This document shows positions 12,863-26,600 of a stretch of 64,000 nt of DNA, piece after piece. Source of the stretch: Polytrichum commune. Its lineage: Eukaryota > Streptophyta > Polytrichopsida > Polytrichales > Polytrichaceae. How positions within the stretch are numbered: position 1 is the first letter of the stretch; each line of letters begins with the position of its first letter. The position numbers were made by a program, and so were the translations under genes. The stretch covers positions 32,116,001 to 32,180,000 of the forward strand of contig OX485804.1 in the NCBI GenBank assembly GCA_950295325.1, given 5' to 3'. The notes under the pieces were generated by a model. The model saw nothing but the letters and a program-made list of their open reading frames with translations, had not been told where the DNA came from and searched no databases.

Positions 12863-13589
12863 CCGAGCCCTTGTTTGCACTAAAGAGGATGCTTTAGTTG
12901 CACTTCCTCTTTTGTTCAATTTATTATGTGTGCAGGTTTAGGCTTATTGGTTGCATGTTTAGGAAATTTCTTCTTGCTTGCAAGAATGAAGGCTCTAGGT
13001 GAGCTTGCAACTCATGGTTTGAGGTTGCTATTGGTATTGAGATTTGTTTTTTTGGCTGCATTTTTAAGCTCGTGGTTGTATGCTTGACATTTTGGTTGCA
13101 TGTTCATCATGGTCTGTTGATCTAGGTTCTGGAATCAAAGATTTACTACTTCCCCGTGTGGTGTTAAGGGAGGGGATTCTTTTATTGTACAACGTGGTGT
13201 TATAGGGGGTAGTATTTTATCGTTCAACGTTGTGTAAGTGGACAACATCATTAGCATATTTTGTATGGGTCATTTGCCAATGAAAACCAAGTTTAATGCT
13301 AATATTGGTTGTGTCATGTCTCTGAAGTGGTCAATTGTAAGATAAAATGTTGCGGAATTGTTGTTCATTATAGAATACCCACAATACAAGTTGGTTGGCA
13401 CATCACAACCACATGCCGCCTCCTAATTTGCCCACCTCGGGCACAAAACTTGAGCCTGTCATATCTCAGTGAATAGCACTCCTCATTATGGAGGATGAAG
13501 AGTGTAGTTTGACTTTTGCAAAGGTATTTAACCCAAATATCATCAAGGTGATGGCTAAATCACCATGTATTACTCACCCCAATGAATAG
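12863..13589. other. Gene-free stretch between two repeat copies
   Basis: I recognise no gene or element between the two oppositely oriented ACCGGTT-family copies. Confidence 0.4.
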
Positions 13590-13805
13590 GGAGAACCGGC
13601 TGCTAGCTACAGATGAACCGGTTGAGTTTGAGAAATAATTGGTTGAAGTTCAAGACTCCATACAATATAACCGGTCATTTAGAGAAATATATATAATGTA
13701 CCTCAAATTATTCAAGAAAAGCCGGAAGATCACAACATGTTCTCGGTTGGACTTGGAAATACTAAGATTTTGGCTGATTATGCCCAGAAAACTCCCCGGA
13801 CACTC
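13590..13805 (-). repeat. ACCGGTT-rich dispersed repeat, copy 3 (inverted)
   Basis: Its reverse complement aligns with copies 1 and 2 from GTGTCCGGGGAG to CCGGTTCTCCC. With copy 2 it forms a large inverted pair separated by about 730 bp. Confidence 0.6.
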
Positions 13806-16480
13806 ACTCACCCACCTTGGGGAGGTGACTATCATAATTTTAGAAAACCACGCGAGATTATAAATAAACAGGGTCAATTTAATTTGTTTAGGGTAAATTT
13901 TATAATTTTTTTGGATCTACCATAGCATTGGAAATATGTCCCTTGCATGATTATATGTAAAATAGGATGGTGGATAATTCCTTCTTTCTAGTAATCAGTA
14001 GAAAAAAAAAGGCAATGGACATAGGATCTCTCCTAAAAGTTTGTAGTAAGATCAATAGAATAATTATGGGTATGTCTACTTGAATGAAGAAGTGTGTAGT
14101 CTTTGTCCAAATTTGAATCAAGTGGGCTAGTATGGAGGGAAGTGTCGTGGGGTTCTTTCGGGGGAATGAATGTGATGGCGTTCCTCAACAATCGTGGGGT
14201 TTTGCAACTGCGTTGAACATGTGGGACCTTGCTAGACGCTTAGAACATGACAACCTCCACCGTCACCCTCAATTGCTTCCTGCAATTAACTTCGATTTTG
14301 TCACAACCTCGATCTTTGATTGTGAAGCTTGCGCTTTTTCTTTGCGTTTTCTAGGGTTTTCTTCATGTAGATTGATGATGCAAAGTGGCCACTTCCTTTG
14401 CAATGTTTTCCACGTGTAATTGGTTTAGGGTTTAAGTTGTAAATGCTTGACACAAGGTTTGAGTGGGGCTGTAGTTAAATGTGTTTGTGAACACAATTAT
14501 AGTTTATGTTTTTAATTTTTGTATTTAGTTTTTTCGTATTTGAATGCAACCTTGGTTTTTGGGAGTAGGTAATTGGGAAAAATTTCATGTCTTGTCACAA
14601 CTGATTATATATATTTTTGTTCTATTCATGTTTACAACTTGTTTATTTCAGCTTGTTTATTTTGTTATCTCCATGTTGATTGATAACCCTTCAACTAGTA
14701 TTCAAGTGTTATTGGTTGTGTTTTGGATGGTTTAGGATTGGTACTACTAATTAAAACCAAATGAATGACAATTTGAATGGTATAGAATGCTTGTTGCTCA
14801 CATAGTCGGTTTCGCAATGTTGTAGTATTCTGTTCACTATTTGATACTTGTACGATTTATAAAAGAATATTGTGCTAAACTTAGCCTCTTCAAAATATTA
14901 CAAATAAATATAGGGTGCTAAAAATATGTCAAAGTATATTTTTATCTACAAATAAGGAGGGAAAAATTATCGAGAGGTGCATAAATGCCCCCCCCCCCGA
15001 AATTAAACACACCATTATCGCTCGTGGGTAAGAAATGTAAGGGGGTGTGATCGCCCCCAATCACCTACTGAATTAAAGCAATTGTATGACCGATTAGGAG
15101 CCAAAAACAGGTGTCATATTAATGAAGCTAACTAAAGTAGCCTCATGTACCTTAGTGCAACTCACATGTTTAAGGTAATATAGCACCTTAAACCAAGAAG
15201 TTAAGGTATTTGGCGTACATGTGGTAGCCTTATGAATTGGAGAAAGAACATTCCCATGTAGAAGAAAAGAGACTAGGTGTACTCCAAGTTACCCCCCCCT
15301 CTTTTAAAATATCGAAATAAATACAAAATTTTGGACTAAAACGGTGTTACCACCCCTATTTGTGATAAAATTTGCCCTAATATTGATAACTATAGCACTA
15401 CATATTGATATTGAAAACACCCAATTGCAAGTTCTTATGAACTTGGAAGATGGAGTTCCAAAGTATGCGAAACCGATAACATACGTACCTTGTGCTATAA
15501 TATTCTAGCCTTGAAATTGTCAATAAAGAAATCCTTAATAAAACACAGCCAACTTGGAAAATACACTCATGACCTTATTCCAAAAAATAAGTGCTGCCCG
15601 AATTAGTGGCATGAATACAATCATGTTGAAAAAGAAATCGCGGCAATGGGTCATGCCCATTTTGGTTACTAGGGTATTCTACGTCATAGTTTCGGAGGTT
15701 GTTTTGGTTTACAATGCTCCTACCTTACAACACAACACAATCATACCGAATGGGTTTTCAAATGTATGACAACGATACATGATGTTGATTTTCGATTGGT
15801 TGTTTGTGTGAATAGGCCTACCCTAGGTCTCAAAAGTGCACATTCTACAAAGATCCAAAGCTAAATTAAATCCATGTATGAGATGATACATAAACCATGT
15901 ACACGTGTATGTAAGGTATATGGGTCATAAGTGGCTCGTTTTCTTAATTGGACCCCTGTATTTGATTGGTATGTGGTTCGGTGAGGATCAAAGAGCAAAC
16001 ATCGTAAAAGCACATGTTTAAAAAGAGGTTGGATTGTGTCTTCGTTGGACTATGTCTCCAAGTATTAATAACCACACTACACTTATTAGTGAACACTCTT
16101 GGGAGGACTCTATGTATCAAGTTGAGAAATCAACGAACATGCACTTCTGATAACCCATAAGTGAATCAAGGAAAGTCCGATTTTCAATCTGGTTTTTGCA
16201 GATGTTTCATCGTAAACTCGTGAACGCGACATGAGTTTTGTTGTGTAAATCTAGTCCATAGAAGACGGAGAACAAGAAAAACCGAACCAAATGACACCCA
16301 CATACCTTATGCACCTAAGAAAGCTCCTTGATAACTCAAAGGATAAGTGTCTGTGTGGCGATGTGACAATTCTAAACCACCAATCGGCAGCAGCCACGTC
16401 ACTTTCGAGACCTCGAATGGGGACCTCGAATGACAGGCGCTGAATCTCCAATGTACATATACGAGCTGAAATCTAGGTTT
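13806..16480. other. Gene-free stretch with homopolymer C runs and dispersed repeats
   Basis: No gene is supportable. C runs lie at 14,988-14,998 and about 15,291-15,299. Sequence near 15,950-16,040 resembles 63,480-63,590 (a phrase around ATGTGGTTYGGTGWGGAT), one of the dispersed repeats also seen near 58,650-58,960 and 62,840-63,370. Confidence 0.45.
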
Positions 16481-17500
16481 CCCGCGCTGTGATCCCCAAA
16501 TACGTAGATACGGGTATTCAGGTATTCTACACGGCCTTTGAAAAGTAGGCGCCCTTTTGTCAGAAACCTCGGAGTTTAGTTACTGGTAACTTGACCCAGA
16601 CAGCCTGACACGTAGATGCTTCGGAATCTACAAACCTCGGGGATACAATCAACGACTGGATCAATCCCTAATCTCCGTATGACGCCTAATCTGGAGGAGT
16701 CTACAGAATCGGCAGATTCTCTAGAATCTACGTGATTTGTTGTTCGAGGGACAACCCAACTAACCAGCTAATGATCTACGTGTCAAGCCTATATCATAAG
16801 GTACACAAATCCTTGTGAAGTTACTTCTGACACCTAAACTGGCATATGGTCTGATGTGGCTATAAGAACGGACGCCGTAAACGTTCCAAAATGATCGGGA
16901 TTACAATGCTTAAAGATGTGATAACTAATTTGGGTTCAATAGTCGACTTGATCGAGGGCAACCTATATGATAGTTTACGAGCACAAGAGTTTTTGCACTG
17001 TGATAATGAATGAGATGTTCATATGAAACCCAAAATTATGAGGAATGTGGTGAGGCCTCAACTTGGATTAAGTTGGTAATCATCGTGCATTTAAAGCATG
17101 TGTTTTGTATCTTAGGAGAAGTGAGGTAATCGGAATGAGTAACCTCTTAAGACTCATCTACCTTAGGTGTAAGGTTACCTAAGGGAAGTGAGCAATCACC
17201 GAAACGTAGATGCTGAGAAATCTATGTTCTCTCCTGTTTAGGGCCGCAAATATACTATCTACGAAATGTGTCATGAAGGCCTTGATCTACGTATAGTAGG
17301 TAATATGGGCATTGTTAGGGGCTCCGATAGGTAGATGTACCGGAATCTAGAAACCGGAGAAAGATATTAGCAAGTTATGAGGTGTTAGGGGGTTCGAAAT
17401 CTACTAATTGGGCTGGATCGGAAGCGTAAGGTGAGGTGAGGGTATAAGATCTAGGATTTGTGATGATAGGAACTAGAAATAACGTAGATGAACAGATCTA
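16481..17500. repeat. Region with recurring CGTAGAT / ATCTACG words
   Basis: The 7-mer CGTAGAT or its complement ATCTACG (or a one-base variant) occurs around 16,502, 16,612, 16,727, 16,768, 17,211, 17,256, 17,284, 17,329 and 17,482, often followed by CGGAATCTA. The spacing is irregular, so this is not a tandem array. It lies 0.5-1.6 kb upstream of the BAH-PHD gene. Part of it (about 16,900-17,130) also belongs to the dispersed repeat seen at 63,180-63,350. Confidence 0.4.
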
Positions 17501-18041
17501 TATTTATGCAAGAATTTGAGTTGTGAGGGGCAAGGGCGGGGGGGAAAGGAGTTGGCACCTACCTTGGGAAGAACGGTCTCCGCCATAGCTGAGGTGCATG
17601 CGTTCTTCGACCGGTTGCTCCGACGGATCGGTGGGAGCAAAATATTTTGTGTGGTGTTTGTGAGGTAGCAGGTGCGGAGAGCTTCGTTTCGATCTCACTT
17701 TTTCTATTTATGGTGGAGTTTCGGAACAGCCATGGCGATGGTCTGAGACCTATATTTTCGTGGTGAGGACGTTCTTCAGCCGCCGCAGAAGGAACACTCT
17801 GGAACCTCTGGAGCAGGAAGGGACGGATTTCTGTTCCTGTCCATCTTGGAGAGCAGATTGGTTGTTGTTGTTTGTCTGGAGAAGGAAAGTTTCGTGTGAT
17901 CGATCAGTGGAGGACAGATTTAAGGTTGTGTGATTCGGGCTTGGGAATAAGCGAGTCACGATTCTTTTGTTGTATACGGAGAGCCAGGTTTGATGTGTTT
18001 ATTAAGTGCGAGGAGGAAGGTCTGAGGGCAATGGTTAGACG
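17501..18041 (+). promoter_or_regulatory. Probable promoter and 5' leader of the BAH-PHD gene
   Basis: Base composition becomes richer in G and C than the flank, as expected at the 5' end of a plant gene. I could not place the transcription start. An ATG at 18,031 lies 11 bases before the chosen start in another frame and would run to a stop at 18,088-18,090, so it could act as an overlapping upstream reading frame. The chosen ATG at 18,042 has the better context (A at -3, G at +4). Confidence 0.4.
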
Positions 18042-21000
18042 ATGGCGAAGTCCAAAGGTGCCAAGAAAGCTCTCGACTCGTATACTGTGAAAGGCACGCA
18101 CAAGGTCGTGAAAGGTAAGACAGAAGACCTACATACTTACTCACTCACTTACATACGTATCTTATATTCCTTTCATTACATGGCTCTGATTAGCTACAAC
18201 ACTGCTACACTAGTTACAAAAAATAGAAACAGAAAACACATACACATGCAAATACATGCCTCTTTTAATTGGTTCTACAGATGGGAGATGAGACAACTGT
18301 AAGTGGCTATGAATGGCTTCTGGTGAAATCCACCTGGGTAAATTCTTGGCAGCGAGGTGGAAAGAGTTGCAAGCACATGATGTCTAATAAGTCGCCATTG
18401 TAGATAGGTTTCTGCGTATGGAGAATGTCATGGTGGCTGGGGGTGGAAAGTGCAAGAAGTGTGATGACAACACCACACTGTTGACAGTGTTGTGAAGACA
18501 TGATGCTTCTGATATGAGCTTCCATTTTGTAAATGCCTTGTGATTGGGAGCTTGTTTTTTTAACTGCAACTTTTTCCGACTATCGAAGAAGTCATCAGGA
18601 GTGGCACTAGACAACAAACACATTTATTGCCTTGCGCTTCTAGACCTCATCTCATGGGAGATACTTATATGATATGCATGATTCTATGATCATGCATGCT
18701 GCTATTCCGTGCCTTTGGCATTCAGACCATTTTCTGTGGAGAGATTATTATTTCTTGTCTCTGTCTGCTTGCCATTTGAAAATGTGACACAGTTATGAGG
18801 GGCTCTGGGCTGAAGGATCACTAGCTTTGCTGTTCGTATGTATTATCCACTCCGAAATCCAGTTCTGTCCGTTATATTTTCCCGCGCAAGGCTTCTGTCT
18901 ATTTAGGGAACCCGAGAGTTTAAATACTGAGAGTGGACTGTTGCTACAATGCAAGCTACTAAAGGAAACTTATGAGTCTGCGGAGGAAGGTCAACCATTG
19001 CTGCAGTTCTACTTTTGCTTGTGCTTTCCCTTGCTATCGAAGATGTCCATCGCAGGTGCATCCAATGAATGGAGGATGTGAAGATATGGATATGATATCT
19101 AATATATTCAATTGGACTGTTCTTGGAAAGTTTAGGATTGCCTTCTTGGCGCTGAAAAACCTTCTTCTAGCATTCTACGAATTCCTGATGCGACATGCAT
19201 GCCCTCTGAGCAATGAAACCAAGAACTATTAAGTATGTTGTGAAGCTAGGATAAATGCACTTTTTTTTTTTCAAAGAACTCAATAGAAGCTGAAAAGTGT
19301 CTTTAGCGCAAAGCCTTTTGCGTGGATTTTTTTGCGATCCAGTTCCTCTTCTTCTCCTGCGATAATCTGAACGCTTCTTGTTTGAAAGCACATAATTTAA
19401 ATGCTATAGCCCAAGGTTGAAACAGCTATACCGCTCAAGTCAAGATAATTCTGACAGTTATATTGGAGTGCATGCATACGAAGCTGCTACTACTGTAATA
19501 GGTTGATAAAGAAACCCAGGTATAAAAGGCTCAACAAAATGCAAATGGTAGCATATCCCTAATTCAAGGCCTGGTACGGTTTTGAGGACGCTGATGTTTT
19601 AGAATGATGACTATGGTGGCCTGTGACGGTGAAGACTTTTATTTTGTTCCAGTTTTGTTACCCGTTGGGACTTTGGTTTGATACCTTGGGTAAACCTAAG
19701 TGTGTCATGTGTGCTGCAAGGCGGACATTCTCTATAGACTTCAAGAAACTATTTCTTGTGATTTATTCAAATGGGATCACATGTTTTTTATGCAGTGGGA
19801 GATTGTGTTTTGATGCGTGGACAAGACCCTGAGAAACCACCATATGTTGCGAAGATAGAGAAGATTGAAGCTGATACTAGAAACAACACCAAAGTTAGGG
19901 TACGATGGTATTATCGGCCGGAAGAGTCTATGGGAGGGAGACGTCAGTTCCATGGTGCGAAGGAGCTCTTTCTGTCTGATCACTATGACATACAAAGTGC
20001 AGACACTATTGAAGGCAAATGCACAGTGCACACCTTTAAAAACTACACAAAGCTGGAAAGTGTTGGTACTGATGACTACTTCTGCCGCTTTGAGTATAAA
20101 GCAGCTACTGGCGGATTCACTCCGGACCGTGTGGCTGTGTACGTCATATTTTCTCCTTTCTTCTGTTGTTTGTTGCCACGGTAGTAGTTCCCTAGTTGCT
20201 CAGTACTCCCTTTGTGCAATTTCTTGTTTGAAAGTAAAAGATGACCTCTTTGGGATCTAATGTTAATGGGTTAGGACTGTTTACTTTTAAATAGGTTTTT
20301 GTTAAACCATGACTTCTCCAGCTCATGGATTTTGTCTGCAAAAACCACTGCAACTTTTGTGTGTTTGAACTCTTTGCTATCAAGGAGGCTGATATCCATT
20401 GTGACTGTTTTCTATAGGTACTGTAAATGTGAGATGCCATACAACCCTGATGACTTGATGGTGCAATGTGAAGTCTGTAAGGATTGGTACGTTCAACATA
20501 CCTGCAAGCTTCTCTGCGATCTTGTGGTAGGATACTGTGGATAAGCTAGGTTGGAATATTTATTGGCCCTCAAAATCTATTTGTGCTATGGGATAGTGTG
20601 ATAGGGTTGATGGTATGTTCAGCATAATGGGTAGGATCACCAAGTAGTGGCCCATCCTTTGGTGGTTGAAGATATGGGATTTATGTAGAGTATTGAGGAT
20701 TGAAAGCACTGCTAGTTTGAGTTCGAAATTCAGGTTAACATCTGCACATTCACAAGGATATATTTAGGGTATTAGGGTTATTGAAGACGGTTATCATGCA
20801 TCTCAGCTTATATATTTGTCTTTTCATCTGTTGACCAGGTTCCACCCATCTTGCATGAGCTTCACACCAGATCAGGTGAAGAAGATAGAACAGTTTGTGT
20901 GTCCTGATTGCTCTTCACCAGGTGGGGATAAAAAGATTCGCCAATCGTACCCTAGATCTTCTCCACCTCCTGATCATCCTACCAAGGTATGTCTCAAAGA

Positions 21001-21205
21001 TAGTCGGCAAGTAACCAGAATTCCCAATTTGACTCAGATTTTTCCAAAGTGTGCACCATTCTTTTGTGTTGGCTTATTTTACATAGCCATTGAGTTTAAC
21101 TTTGATGATGCACTCAAGCATCCTTCTGGAAACATATAGAACATGTCATGGATTGATCTTATGGTTATGTGGCTGCAGCCTGAATCAAAGCGACGGAAGA
21201 GGTGA
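18042..21205 (+). CDS. EBS/SHL-like: BAH-PHD chromatin reader of the EBS/SHL family
   Basis: Five exons join in phase: 18,042-18,114, 19,796-20,138, 20,418-20,486, 20,839-20,986 and 21,179-21,205, giving 219 aa (Arabidopsis EBS and SHL are about 230). Introns are GT-AG; intron 1 is 1.68 kb. The BAH domain spans about residues 25-138 with candidate aromatic-cage residues Y41, W62 and Y64 (in ..[11 protein letters not shown]..). The PHD finger spans about 140-187 with complete C4HC3 ligands C141, C143, C156, C159, H164, C167, C183, C186 and cage W162. A proline-rich tail ([10 protein letters not shown]) precedes a basic end, PESKRRKR, probably a nuclear signal. In Arabidopsis these proteins bind H3K27me3 through BAH and H3K4me2/3 through PHD and restrain flowering genes. 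The match is strong; choosing EBS or SHL as the closer relative is not possible here. Confidence 0.95.
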
Positions 21206-23037
21206 TATAGGCTGAGCATATGGCGATGTGCAAAATTATGGGTCTCACACGATGGTTGCAAGTTCTAGTGTACAAGAGATTGTTGTGAACAAGACCACAT
21301 AGCACCTCTCAGGTTTGATTTTGGGAAGAAGAGATGGTGTAGAATAGCAAACAGGATACGCAGATTGCACTTGGCATAGAATGGTTGTAGTGGTCTTCAC
21401 ATATTGCAGAACTTCGCAGGCAGGCACTGACATTGCTCAATGCAAGGCTTCTATGGTGTGAATTAACTGTTTGTTTTGAAAATTCCCTTCTACCTGTCTA
21501 ACGTGGAGGTTAGTCCTCTCTCTATTTCTCTCTCTTAGGTGACTAGCCAAGAAGAATAGCGATGTTTCTCAATGTGATGTTTCCGTTTGCCTCTCCAACA
21601 CCTTACATGTACCTGAAGCTACATGACAATGAAGGATGTGATTTATTACATGTATGTGAATACATCAGGGGCACATAGGAGATGTATGGGTGCATTCCAG
21701 TAGTCTGGCTGGATCTTGGTTGAAAATGAGTTTTAGCTTATTAGGTATACATCATCTGTCATGTCCAGCCATCTCATTTCACAGTTTTGTGGCTGTTCAT
21801 TGTTGATTATCACGGCATCAATATGTGGGAGCAAAAGCTTATTTGCTGGTATGAGTTAAGCCTGCTCTTCATGGAAGTCTCTAACTTTCAACATTGGTGT
21901 CCAAAGATTTTGTTGGAACTAATGAACCCTGAAACAGAAGAATGCCTAGCGCTCTTGCAGAAGATCAACTCAAAGCGACAGGACTTCTCCGAAATCGTCA
22001 TTCATGGCCACTGCACAGGTAGATTGTGGGATGAATCTACTACTAAATAAAATTTATGTATACAAGGTAGATGGGTCTCAAATGGTCCCTTTTCCTATTA
22101 GTCCACTTCTCTTAGGGTACTCAATAAGAGATGATTAGTGAATCCAAATCATAGTCATTTTCCTCATTACTTTCAGAGCTTCAATCTTGTGTGATCATCT
22201 TATTCACATTGAATATTCTCCTTCAACGAGCCCATGACATGTCCAACCTAATCAGAGGACAAAGAGATGCCAAAGTGAAGCAGCTCAAGTTATCATGAGC
22301 AAAAGGGTGTTGCACATTCTAAGATGTGTTATGGAAGCATGTCTGCAAGGGTCTATTGAGAGTTGTCACAAACGAGAAGATTACTCCCATATGGTTAAAA
22401 ATCGAAAGGACACATAGGATCCTCAAATAGTTCATTCATACCCAATCACTTAAACAAATCCGTCGGGAACAAAACTTTTTGATGGAAACTTTGATATATT
22501 TGGCTAGAATTATACACCATTTAAGTGACAATCAAAATGTTCTGTGGGATGTGAAGCCTTTGTACGACGTTCAGATTTTCGAGGTGATGGACAAATTCAA
22601 TAGTAATGCTCAAGGAAAAAAAGAATGGGGAACTATTGAACTTATTAAAAACTACTTGGTTTTACAGCAAGTTCCATCCACTTGTTCAGAGTTTCATGAG
22701 GTGCAACTGGCAACCCAGGTTATAAGTCATGGTTGTGCCCTGAATCAACTTCTAGCCTGCTCAATCATTCTGTTGCCTCACAAAGACCATCTCTATTGGC
22801 ATGCCCAAGGCTTTTTAACCGAAAAATAATTGCTCATGGAGTGAACGTAGTGGGAGCACAAAGAGAGGAACCACCTATTCTATTGAAGAGGATGAACAAG
22901 TACCCATGGGGGAGTGGAGAGTATACAACATGTGTTGTTTCATAGCACCTACCAAGGGGGAGGGTAAAAGCAATGAATATAGTATGTAAATCATGTATTG
23001 GTATATGAGACAATATTAACCCCTACATCGGGATTAG
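21206..23037. other. 3' flank of the BAH-PHD gene and unexplained sequence
   Basis: The first several hundred bases probably include the 3' UTR. Open frames at 21,787-22,050 (87 aa) and 22,479-22,829 (116 aa) on the plus strand have ordinary-looking composition but resemble nothing I know; they could be relics or chance. Confidence 0.35.
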
Positions 23038-23184
23038 CATAACATTATTCAAATCCATAATCGTGTTTTGTGGGACTGACAATAGTCTTGGGAATATTCT
23101 CCATATTTAGTCTGGATGTGGGGAATATATTGTAAAATATTGTCAGTCCCATTGAACACTATTATGGATCTGAATAGTGTTATG
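23038..23184. mobile_element. Fold-back MITE, copy 2
   Basis: The left arm CATAACATTATTCAAATCCATAAT and the right arm ATTATGGATCTGAATAGTGTTATG are near-perfect inverted copies. Both continue inward through GGGACTGACAATA. It is the same family as 10,402-10,556, about 147 bp long, and almost wholly palindromic. Confidence 0.7.
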
Positions 23185-26100
23185 AAAGACCTTGAATTGG
23201 TATAATAAATTATAAACTAGGATGAATGAGCAACAAACAAATAGGGCATAGGTTTTTATCCCCCCCCCCCTTTGATAAGTGTTTGGTAACAAAATATGTT
23301 TTTTGCACTACTCGCAAGATGGTGTAAGAGGCTTCATGATCAAGCATGTGTTTGAATCGTTGTGTGCAATCACTATGAGGAAATGATGCCAAGGAGCTTT
23401 GTGTTACGCCATGTGGGATCGACAAAATCATAAGAAAGTTAGGTTTGGCAAAATGTCACTATGTTGATTTTCTTTCATCGACAAATTATTGGTCTTGATA
23501 GAATTAGGACTAGAAATGAGGACAATGTGTAGGGCTCTGAGTTTGTATGAACATAAAAGGTGAAGAAGGCTTTCACTGTTGGCATATTTGGGGCACATTT
23601 GCAAAACTAACCTAGGCTCCGCACTTCGTAAGAGGCAAGAAATCAACCAGGGATGCCGAAATAGAAGTCACATCCATAACTACCTCATGTGTGGTGGACA
23701 TAAGCACCGTAGAAGTACATTGATGGTGGATTTGACTGAGATCAAGGTTGCAGACACGTGATCTCAGGCCAAACCATAGGCCTCCCAAATCAAGGTGTAG
23801 AAGCAAGATCATTGAAATGACAAGATGGGCGAGCTCACCCTTCAAGCAGATGCTAGGGCGATTTCACATATGACCTCAACCCACATGAAGAAGACACAAA
23901 CTTTTACGTGACATGAACGTCAATGGATCCAATAGAGGGCCAAACCCAACTCTGAGACCATGCCCAACCTATAGTTCAATGGATTCTATTTGGAATTCAA
24001 TGGTCCAAACTAGTTGGTGAGTGTAGGCTTGACCATTTTGAGACCTACGACTTTCAAAAAGCTTTGAATTAGGCTACTTATTAATGATTTGAGGTCTTTT
24101 GAGTTTAATTTAGATATCAAAATTTTAAAACAAATTTTTTGGTAACACTCCTAATTACATCTAAACATATGAGAGTTGAGTAGTAACATAACATTTCTAG
24201 CAAGTGTGAGGCTCCACTCTCCCCAAAGACATCACATACATGTTGTATTGCTTGTAATGTTGTGTAAGAGGCTCACCTCGGTACACTAGATTATGTAACT
24301 ATTCAAGTGGAATAAACATCATGGATCGCATCAAATGTTTCTCCGATGAGATTTATAGTGACTAAAAAGTGAAAATTTTGACATGCGTCCACTCTCCCTC
24401 AAGAACTCAAGGTTGTGAAACTTCACAAATCATATTTTTGATCCTATAGGTCCACTTGAAATGCTCACTAAACCAACCTAATATTGAAGATGGGAAATAA
24501 AGTAAATGGCATCTCTAGAATTTAATACCTTTAATAAACATTTGATGAGTCCACGCTTTTGTATTCAAAGTTGGAAATTGTTACAATTACTTCAAAACTT
24601 AATGTGCTTCCCACCAATTACTTAATTTAGTGTAGTTGGAGCTTTTATCTTTTCCGACCTTCCTCCCTTCTTGGTGGATTGAAACATAATGTTTACAAAC
24701 GACTCGTTTAAACATCAACGTTTAAGAAACGTCGATGTTCTTACATTGACATGAATGTGAGCCCGTTCTCCTTATACTAATTGTGGTTGACCATGATGCA
24801 TGATAAAGTGTATTGTCGTCCTTTTTGAGTTCGGATTCTTCATGTGGATGGGGTATCCCTCTTCACTTTACTAGGGCATGGACTCCTCACCTTGACTTCT
24901 CATAACTTTTGCATCATAATGTCAATTCTAATAATTGAATTGATAGTAGTCATGATTCGCAAATTGTTAACCTAGTGAGGTGATGCACAATATGATCCAA
25001 CCGCCAAAATGGTGTTTGAAGTTGGAAGTATTCACAGTAGGGGTCGCAAATCTTAAGGTAGGAGGTGGTAAAATTTGTTGTTTCTAACGTTGAGTGTATC
25101 TATTGTTATTGGATTGATGAAGTTTTGGATTTTTGTTGTTGAACATCGAAAGAAGATTTCAACGCACCATAATATGTGTTGCGAATTCCGTATACACAAG
25201 TTATAAAATTTTACAATTTCATTGTTTGAGATCCCACAACCAACACCAAAACATGATGTTAAGACAGTGAATAGTCTCAAAAACCAATATGTACTTGTAA
25301 TGCAAGATTTCCGTGTATTGATTATGGGTGGGATTTAGGTTATATCAACCTCTACCATTCATCCAACATGAAACCCTTGAAGTAGTATGCAAACCGGAGG
25401 CTATTTCATGCTTATAGACTTGACAATAGAATCAAAATTCACAAACCCCGAATTGAATGCATTTGAGGTCACTGGAGATGAACCGGCGACAAGCCTACAT
25501 GGGTCAAGTTTCTACCTTGGATGGACAAGAGGTATGCTCGTATGCAACAAGAAAACGGTAGAACCGTGAGGCTTTGTCCTTTGCTATGAAAGACTACAAT
25601 TGTAGCTAATTACTTTGCTCATGCCAATCCATGGCTACTCACTATACCAAACCTTTCTTGGATTTGGTGCACCTTCTTCTCAAATACGGGTCAAGGATTG
25701 AAGCTACTCACTTATCACCCGAAAATTTTAAAATAAATAATCAAGAACTGCCGAAATAACTATAGTTAACTAGATTTCTTTCAATGCATTTTAGGGAGCA
25801 CTTGTATACATATATATATATATAAACTATAGTTAACATCCACATTACATAAAGTGGACCAAAAATAAGAAGAACAAATAACGTCCAAGTGTGAACACAA
25901 AGTGGTTAGGAAATTTGCTCTTGAAACGAAGAAGTTGATGCATAGTCTCTGTCCTACAGACAGAGCCAATAAATCTCTCCCTCCTAGGATCGAGGCACAG
26001 ATTAGCAGCCAACTTGGGATGCGACTTTGTGAACTCATACATCGTGGCTTTGATAAAAACAAGTTATGCATAAGAATGATGGCCGATTATTCATTCGTGA

Positions 26101-26597
26101 TGCACTCCACCACACTAATTTGGGACTTCCGATGCTATTTCCGGAGCCAAATCGTCTTTAAACATTCATTTGCAGGCTATAATATAGTTCACTGCATTTT
26201 CACCTCCGCAAACGGATAAGCCTGGGAACGTATCTTAACTTATAGCCTGAAGTGCCGTAACCTTAACTTACACATGCACCGCTGACGCATTTGTCAGGTT
26301 CGTTGCATGATTATTCTAGTATCCTGATTGATTAGGCATGATAATATCTGAGGTAACTTTTGTACTAAGGGGGTCCTATATACCAACATTAGAACTTACA
26401 TATGCTAGGTCAAAAGGCAAGGGTGAGAAGGAATATTCTATTTTTGGATAATAATACTTTTTGTTAGTCAACAGTGTCTGAGTTGAAGATTGGCTTTGTA
26501 AAACGTATGTACCATTATTTTTTATTTTTTATTTTTTATTTTTGGGGGGGTGTGTGTGTTAAACTTCTACCCCTATAGGTTCATTGGTGATTCGTAC
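23185..26597. other. Gene-free stretch
   Basis: It contains a C run at about 23,262-23,271, the repeat at 24,700-24,830 shared with 5,150-5,320, and an (AT)n tract at about 25,806-25,823. Overlapping open frames on both strands at 25,845-26,219 are the most coding-like part: the minus strand reads about 65 aa beginning MYEFTKSHPKLAANL. I recognise no family, and a stop lies just upstream. Confidence 0.35.
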
Positions 26598-26600
26598 TAA

